DNA from: Clostridiaceae bacterium
GTDB lineage: Bacteria > Bacillota > Clostridia > DSM-8532
Reading direction: 5' to 3'
Length of the DNA stretch: 18,541 nt
Assembly (NCBI GenBank): GCA_012727625.1
Contig: JAAYGP010000385.1
Coordinates: forward strand, 1 to 18,541
Shown here: positions 15,893-18,541 of the stretch, piece after piece
Position numbering within the stretch: the stretch's first letter is position 1
How the letters are laid out: each line of letters starts with the position of its first letter
Position numbers and translations under genes: made by a program
The notes under the pieces: generated by a model
Databases searched by the model: none
Seen by the model: only the letters and a program-made list of their open reading frames with translations
Told to the model about the DNA's origin: nothing

Positions 15893-16687
15893 GTGGTGAA
15901 AAAAATCAGAGTATTGGTGGCTGATGATAACATTGAATTCGGCGAAATAGTCTGCGATTTCCTGTCAAGTATTGATGATATTGAAGTTGCAGGCAGGGCA
16001 GAAGATGGGTTTGAAACTGTCAGATTAATTAATGAGCTGAAACCCGATATTGTTATACTGGATATCATAATGCCTCACATGGATGGATTGGCGGTTTTAG
16101 AACATTACCACAAGGTTCCTGCCTCGGAAAAACCTATGTTTATCATTCTTTCAGCCGTAGGACAGGACAAAATAACCCAGCAGGCTGTAAACCTTGGCGC
16201 GGAATATTACATTGTCAAACCGTTTGATCTTGAAATTCTTGTGGAAAGAATACGTCAGCTGAGAAAAGGAGAAGTAATGATCAACCAGACCGAAGCTGCA
16301 AAATCATTACTTAAACATCAGGTCCCGAAGCATCAGAGTATTGAAAATCGCGTTACCAAAATTATGAGAGATGTGGGCGTTCCTGCGCATATAAAAGGTT
16401 TTCAGTATATGCGTGATGCGGTACTGCTTGTAGTTAATGATCTTGATCTTATAAGTTCGGTAACCAAGCGGCTTTATCCGGAGCTCGCCAAAAAGTACAA
16501 AACAACGCCAAGCCGTGTGGAGAGGGCTATACGCCACGCTATTGAAGTGGCCTGGACAAGGGGAAAAGTGGATGCTATTCATGATTTATTCGGCTACACC
16601 ATTAATACTAAAAAAGGAAAGCCTACAAACTCAGAATTTATTGCTATGATATCTGATAAACTCAGATTGGAAACAAATGCTGTTTAA
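15893..16687 (+). CDS. spo0A: Sporulation master response regulator Spo0A
   Basis: A DNA-binding response regulator that starts sporulation and, in clostridia, often affects solvent formation and stationary-phase genes. The 264 residues have an N-terminal receiver domain (acidic pocket D11-D12, phospho-acceptor D57 in ILDIIMPHMDG, S87, K109 in VKPFD). After a linker (about 128-150) comes the Spo0A C-terminal domain, with IMRDVGVPAHIKGFQYMRDA and the recognition-helix region SRVERAIRHAIEVAWTRG (from 207). All key residues are intact. The start is GTG at 15893; AAGGAAGTGAT (15879-15889) is a near-complete Shine-Dalgarno match. The usual clostridial/Bacillus neighbour spoIVB is not directly upstream. 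The gene appears monocistronic, between two terminators. Confidence 0.97.
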   Translation: MVKKIRVLVADDNIEFGEIVCDFLSSIDDIEVAGRAEDGFETVRLINELKPDIVILDIIMPHMDGLAVLEHYHKVPASEKPMFIILSAVGQDKITQQAVNLGAEYYIVKPFDLEILVERIRQLRKGEVMINQTEAAKSLLKHQVPKHQSIENRVTKIMRDVGVPAHIKGFQYMRDAVLLVVNDLDLISSVTKRLYPELAKKYKTTPSRVERAIRHAIEVAWTRGKVDAIHDLFGYTINTKKGKPTNSEFIAMISDKLRLETNAV

Positions 16688-16707
16688 TTAAGTTAAAGAT
16701 GCATGGG

Positions 16708-16737
16708 GGGGGTTCAGCAATTATGAAATCCTTTTTT
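16708..16737 (+). terminator. Candidate terminator after spo0A
   Basis: Part of a run of eight G's plus TTCA (up to 16716) pairs with TGAA-A-TCC (16724-16731, one bulged A), followed by six T's (16732-16737). It lies 20 nt after the spo0A stop. Confidence 0.5.
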
Positions 16738-16910
16738 ATCTTTTAAAATCATTGCCCTAATAAACTAATTCCTAAAGCTAAACTTTTACTATTCATATCA
16801 TACAACAATTTGATTCAGTTTTACAGGCAGCCATGAATATTGTGCGATACCCAAAGATTAAAAATTCAAAAGCCAATATGGTGTATATATAGATAATGGT
16901 AATAATTTTG

Positions 16911-16919
16911 TGCTAAAAT
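16911..16919 (+). promoter_or_regulatory. Extended -10 promoter candidate for mnmM
   Basis: TGCTAAAAT combines the TGn extension with the -10 box TAAAAT (16914-16919). No good -35 is seen at 17 bp (AGATAA), which is tolerated in extended -10 promoters. The start would be near 16926. Confidence 0.45.
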
Positions 16920-16991
16920 ATCTAAGGCAAAGTTATTCTTTTTTTTATTGGAAAAAGCATATTATGAATGTTTACAGGCAGGGAGATAAAA

Positions 16992-17555
16992 GTGGTTTTA
17001 AAGCAGGCATTGGCACAGTCTCATGAATATGCGCGCATGGTTGTAAAAGAGGGGGACACGGTTGTTGACGCAACCATGGGAAACGGAAATGACACAGTTT
17101 TTCTCGCTGAACTGGTCGGCAAAACCGGAAAAGTATATGCTTTTGATATACAGAGTATAGCACTTGAAAAAACAGATGAAAAACTATCACAAAAAAACCT
17201 TGAAAAAAGGTGTATTTTGATTTGTGACGGTCATGAAAACATGGCTCAATACATAAAAGAACCTGTTAAGCTTGTTATGTTTAATCTTGGATACAGACCA
17301 GGGGGGGATCACAGCATTGCTACAACCGGAGAGACCACAATGAAAGCTGTTTATGCAGCAATGGAAAATCTGGTTGTGCACGGACTAATAATTATTGTAA
17401 TATATCACGGCGGCGATACCGGGTTTTCAGAGAGAGATTATATTTTAAAAGAACTGCCAAAGATAGATTCAAAATCATTTGCAGTAATGCTAACCAAGTT
17501 CCTGAACCTGCCAAATAATCCTCCGATGCTTGTTTGTATTGAAAGGCTGAAGTAG
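16992..17555 (+). CDS. mnmM: Class I SAM-dependent tRNA methyltransferase MnmM (YtqB)
   Basis: In Bacillus, YtqB/MnmM methylates the 5-aminomethyl group of wobble U34 in tRNAs to complete mnm5s2U. The 187-residue protein has the SAM-binding motif VVDATMGNGNDT near residue 25, an acidic strand VYAFDIQ for the ribose, and the family-typical MFNLGYRPGGDH. A C-terminal LTKFLNLPNNPPMLVCIER closes the Rossmann fold. I choose GTG at 16992, because AGGGAG (16980-16985) is 6 nt upstream and the family normally starts right before the LxxAL..SH block. An in-frame ATG at 16968 has no ribosome binding site. It stands alone, with no MnmC, MnmE or MnmG nearby. Confidence 0.9.
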   Translation: MVLKQALAQSHEYARMVVKEGDTVVDATMGNGNDTVFLAELVGKTGKVYAFDIQSIALEKTDEKLSQKNLEKRCILICDGHENMAQYIKEPVKLVMFNLGYRPGGDHSIATTGETTMKAVYAAMENLVVHGLIIIVIYHGGDTGFSERDYILKELPKIDSKSFAVMLTKFLNLPNNPPMLVCIERLK

Positions 17556-17607
17556 TCTTTACTATTCAGAGTTTCATGCAAAACAGCGAGTGGTCCGGGT
17601 GTTGCTT

Positions 17608-17729
17608 TTCACAGATTCTGTTTTAAGTTATTGTGCAATAGAAGGAAACTTTAGCGGAATGAAGCTCTTATTTCCGCTATTGCACAATATCTTACCTGTA
17701 AGTAACTGAATCAGGGTATGAACAGAAAC
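17608..17729. repeat. Best-formed copy (B) of the ~122-bp dispersed palindromic repeat
   Basis: It runs from TTCACAGATTCTGTT to GTATGAACAGAAAC. A perfect 13-bp inverted repeat, TATTGTGCAATAG (17629-17641) and CTATTGCACAATA (17677-17689), encloses an inner AGCGGAA/TTCCGCT stem (17653-17659, 17672-17678) that shares two bases with it. A smaller TTAC/GTAA hairpin lies at 17692-17701. No ORF is present. Its intact palindrome makes it the likeliest recent or functional copy. The positions just before it (17556-17607) show no clear terminator for mnmM. Confidence 0.75.
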
Positions 17730-17768
17730 TCACTGGTTGCCAAAATGCTGAATATTCTTGCTAAATTA

Positions 17769-17797
17769 TTGCAAAGATAATTATTTTGCGATATAAT
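17769..17797 (+). promoter_or_regulatory. Sigma-A promoter for the carboxyltransferase gene
   Basis: TTGCAA (17769-17774), a 17-bp spacer and TATAAT (17792-17797). A second TATAAT at 17855-17860 lacks a good -35. This leaves a leader of about 200 nt before 18003 in which I see no recognised riboswitch or terminator. Confidence 0.6.
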
Positions 17798-18002
17798 TTT
17801 TTTAATTGCGATCATCTGGTCATATTACCTCGCATTAAAGCGGGATAATTATTGTATAATCAACTTTGTAACGGCAATTGTATCAGGAACCTCCATTATT
17901 ATACGGCGGATTTCCGCTTATCAGGCAGGAAAGTGATGCCTTAAGCATTATATAAATATCTTAATCGGTATATCTAAATTTTATTTTTAAGAGGTGGGTA
18001 AG

Positions 18003-18541
18003 ATGGCTACAATGGATAAGTTAAGCGATCTTAACGCCAGGAAGCAGAAAGTTGCTCTTGGCGGTGGAGAGGATCGCATTAAAAAACAGCACGATGCAGG
18101 AAAAAATACCGCCAGGGAAAGAATCCAAATGCTGATGGATCCCAACAGCTTTGTTGAAATTGATGCATTTGTTGAAGCAAGAAGTGTTGAATTCGGAATG
18201 CAGAAAAAAAGGATTCCGGGTGACGGAGTTGTTACTGGATATGGGACTGTTAACGGACGGCTTGTTTTTGTTTCATCACAGGATTTTACTGTCATAGGCG
18301 GCTCTCTCGGAGAGATGCACGCGAAAAAAATTACGAAAGTAATGGATATGGCAATAAAAATGGGTGTACCATTAATAAGCATAAATGATTCAGGCGGGGC
18401 AAGAATTGAAGAAGGGATTGATGCTTTAAGCGGTTTCGGGGAAATATTTTACAGAAATACCTTAGCTTCAGGCGTAATCCCACAAATATCAGTAATTATG
18501 GGCCCCTGTGCAGGAGGAGCGGTTTATTCACCGGCAATAAC
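18003..18541 (+). CDS. mmdA: Biotin-dependent acyl-CoA carboxylase/decarboxylase carboxyltransferase subunit, 5' part
   Basis: Only the first 179 codons lie in the window; the frame is open to the edge and a full member is usually about 510 residues. The product transfers CO2 between biotin and an acyl-CoA (methylmalonyl-, propionyl- or acetyl-CoA). Visible family motifs are TARERIQMLMDPNSFVEIDAF, GDGVVTGYGTVNGR, the DFTVIGGSLGEMHAKKI block and NDSGGARIEEGIDALSGFGEIF, which includes the oxyanion-hole glycines. GPCAGGAVYSPAI follows at the edge. GAGGTGG (17991-17997) precedes the ATG. Whether it is the alpha subunit of a sodium-pumping decarboxylase (mmdA) or a pccB/accD-type carboxylase subunit depends on downstream genes outside the window. 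Confidence 0.9.
   Translation, partial: MATMDKLSDLNARKQKVALGGGEDRIKKQHDAGKNTARERIQMLMDPNSFVEIDAFVEARSVEFGMQKKRIPGDGVVTGYGTVNGRLVFVSSQDFTVIGGSLGEMHAKKITKVMDMAIKMGVPLISINDSGGARIEEGIDALSGFGEIFYRNTLASGVIPQISVIMGPCAGGAVYSPAI

Noticed and set aside
16723..16746. Seven-codon leader peptide (MKSFFIF) preceded by a G8 run
   Set aside because: The sequence is better explained as the stem and T-tract of the spo0A terminator.
17987..18382. 131-codon minus-strand ORF at the right edge
   Set aside because: It is the antisense shadow of the acyl-CoA carboxyltransferase gene, whose + strand frame carries clear family motifs.
1..18541. CRISPR array, tRNA/rRNA genes, phage or transposase genes
   Set aside because: No regularly spaced direct repeats, no cloverleaf or rRNA-like sequence, and no transposase, integrase or defence protein motifs were found on either strand.

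Overview
The window is a stretch of ordinary chromosome from a spore-forming, low-GC member of the Clostridia. The evidence is spo0A, a T-box leucine leader, the Firmicutes-type rimP-nusA-ylxR-ylxQ-infB-rbfA order, strong AGGAGG-type ribosome binding sites and frequent GTG/TTG starts. Gene order and protein style fit the Ruminiclostridium/Acetivibrio group, but that placement is inference. All recognised genes are on the + strand.

Layout. Positions 1-770 hold a degenerate copy of a dispersed repeat, a strong sigma-A promoter (340-368) and a leucine T-box leader (about 380-732) controlling leuA (771-2423, long-form 2-isopropylmalate synthase). Positions 2424-2945 are non-coding: a second full repeat copy, a partial one, then a promoter and a perfect 12-bp hairpin plus T-run that looks like an attenuator. 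Positions 2946-9145 carry the translation/transcription operon rimP, nusA, ylxR (rnpM), ylxQ, infB, rbfA, tightly spaced with two overlaps. After a weak hairpin come nrnA and truB (directly abutting) and ribF.

Positions 12567-15615 form an envelope cluster: a class B penicillin-binding protein, a PspC-domain membrane protein and a LiaF-like membrane protein (the last two overlap ATGA). It ends at a strong terminator. spo0A (15893-16687) follows as its own unit, with a candidate 0A box, a possible sigma-H promoter and a terminator. mnmM (ytqB), a tRNA wobble-uridine methyltransferase, follows behind an extended -10 promoter. A third full-length repeat copy (17608-17729), the best-formed palindrome, precedes a promoter and the 5' part of a biotin-dependent acyl-CoA carboxylase carboxyltransferase gene (mmdA-like) that runs off the window.

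Together the genes cover leucine synthesis, ribosome and tRNA maturation, transcription elongation control, flavin cofactor synthesis, peptidoglycan synthesis with envelope-stress sensing, and the sporulation master switch. I see no phage, plasmid, CRISPR or defence genes. The least explained material is non-coding: a roughly 122-bp dispersed repeat present as three full-length copies and one partial copy, and a T-box leader that appears to contain a decayed duplicate of its own antiterminator/terminator segment.
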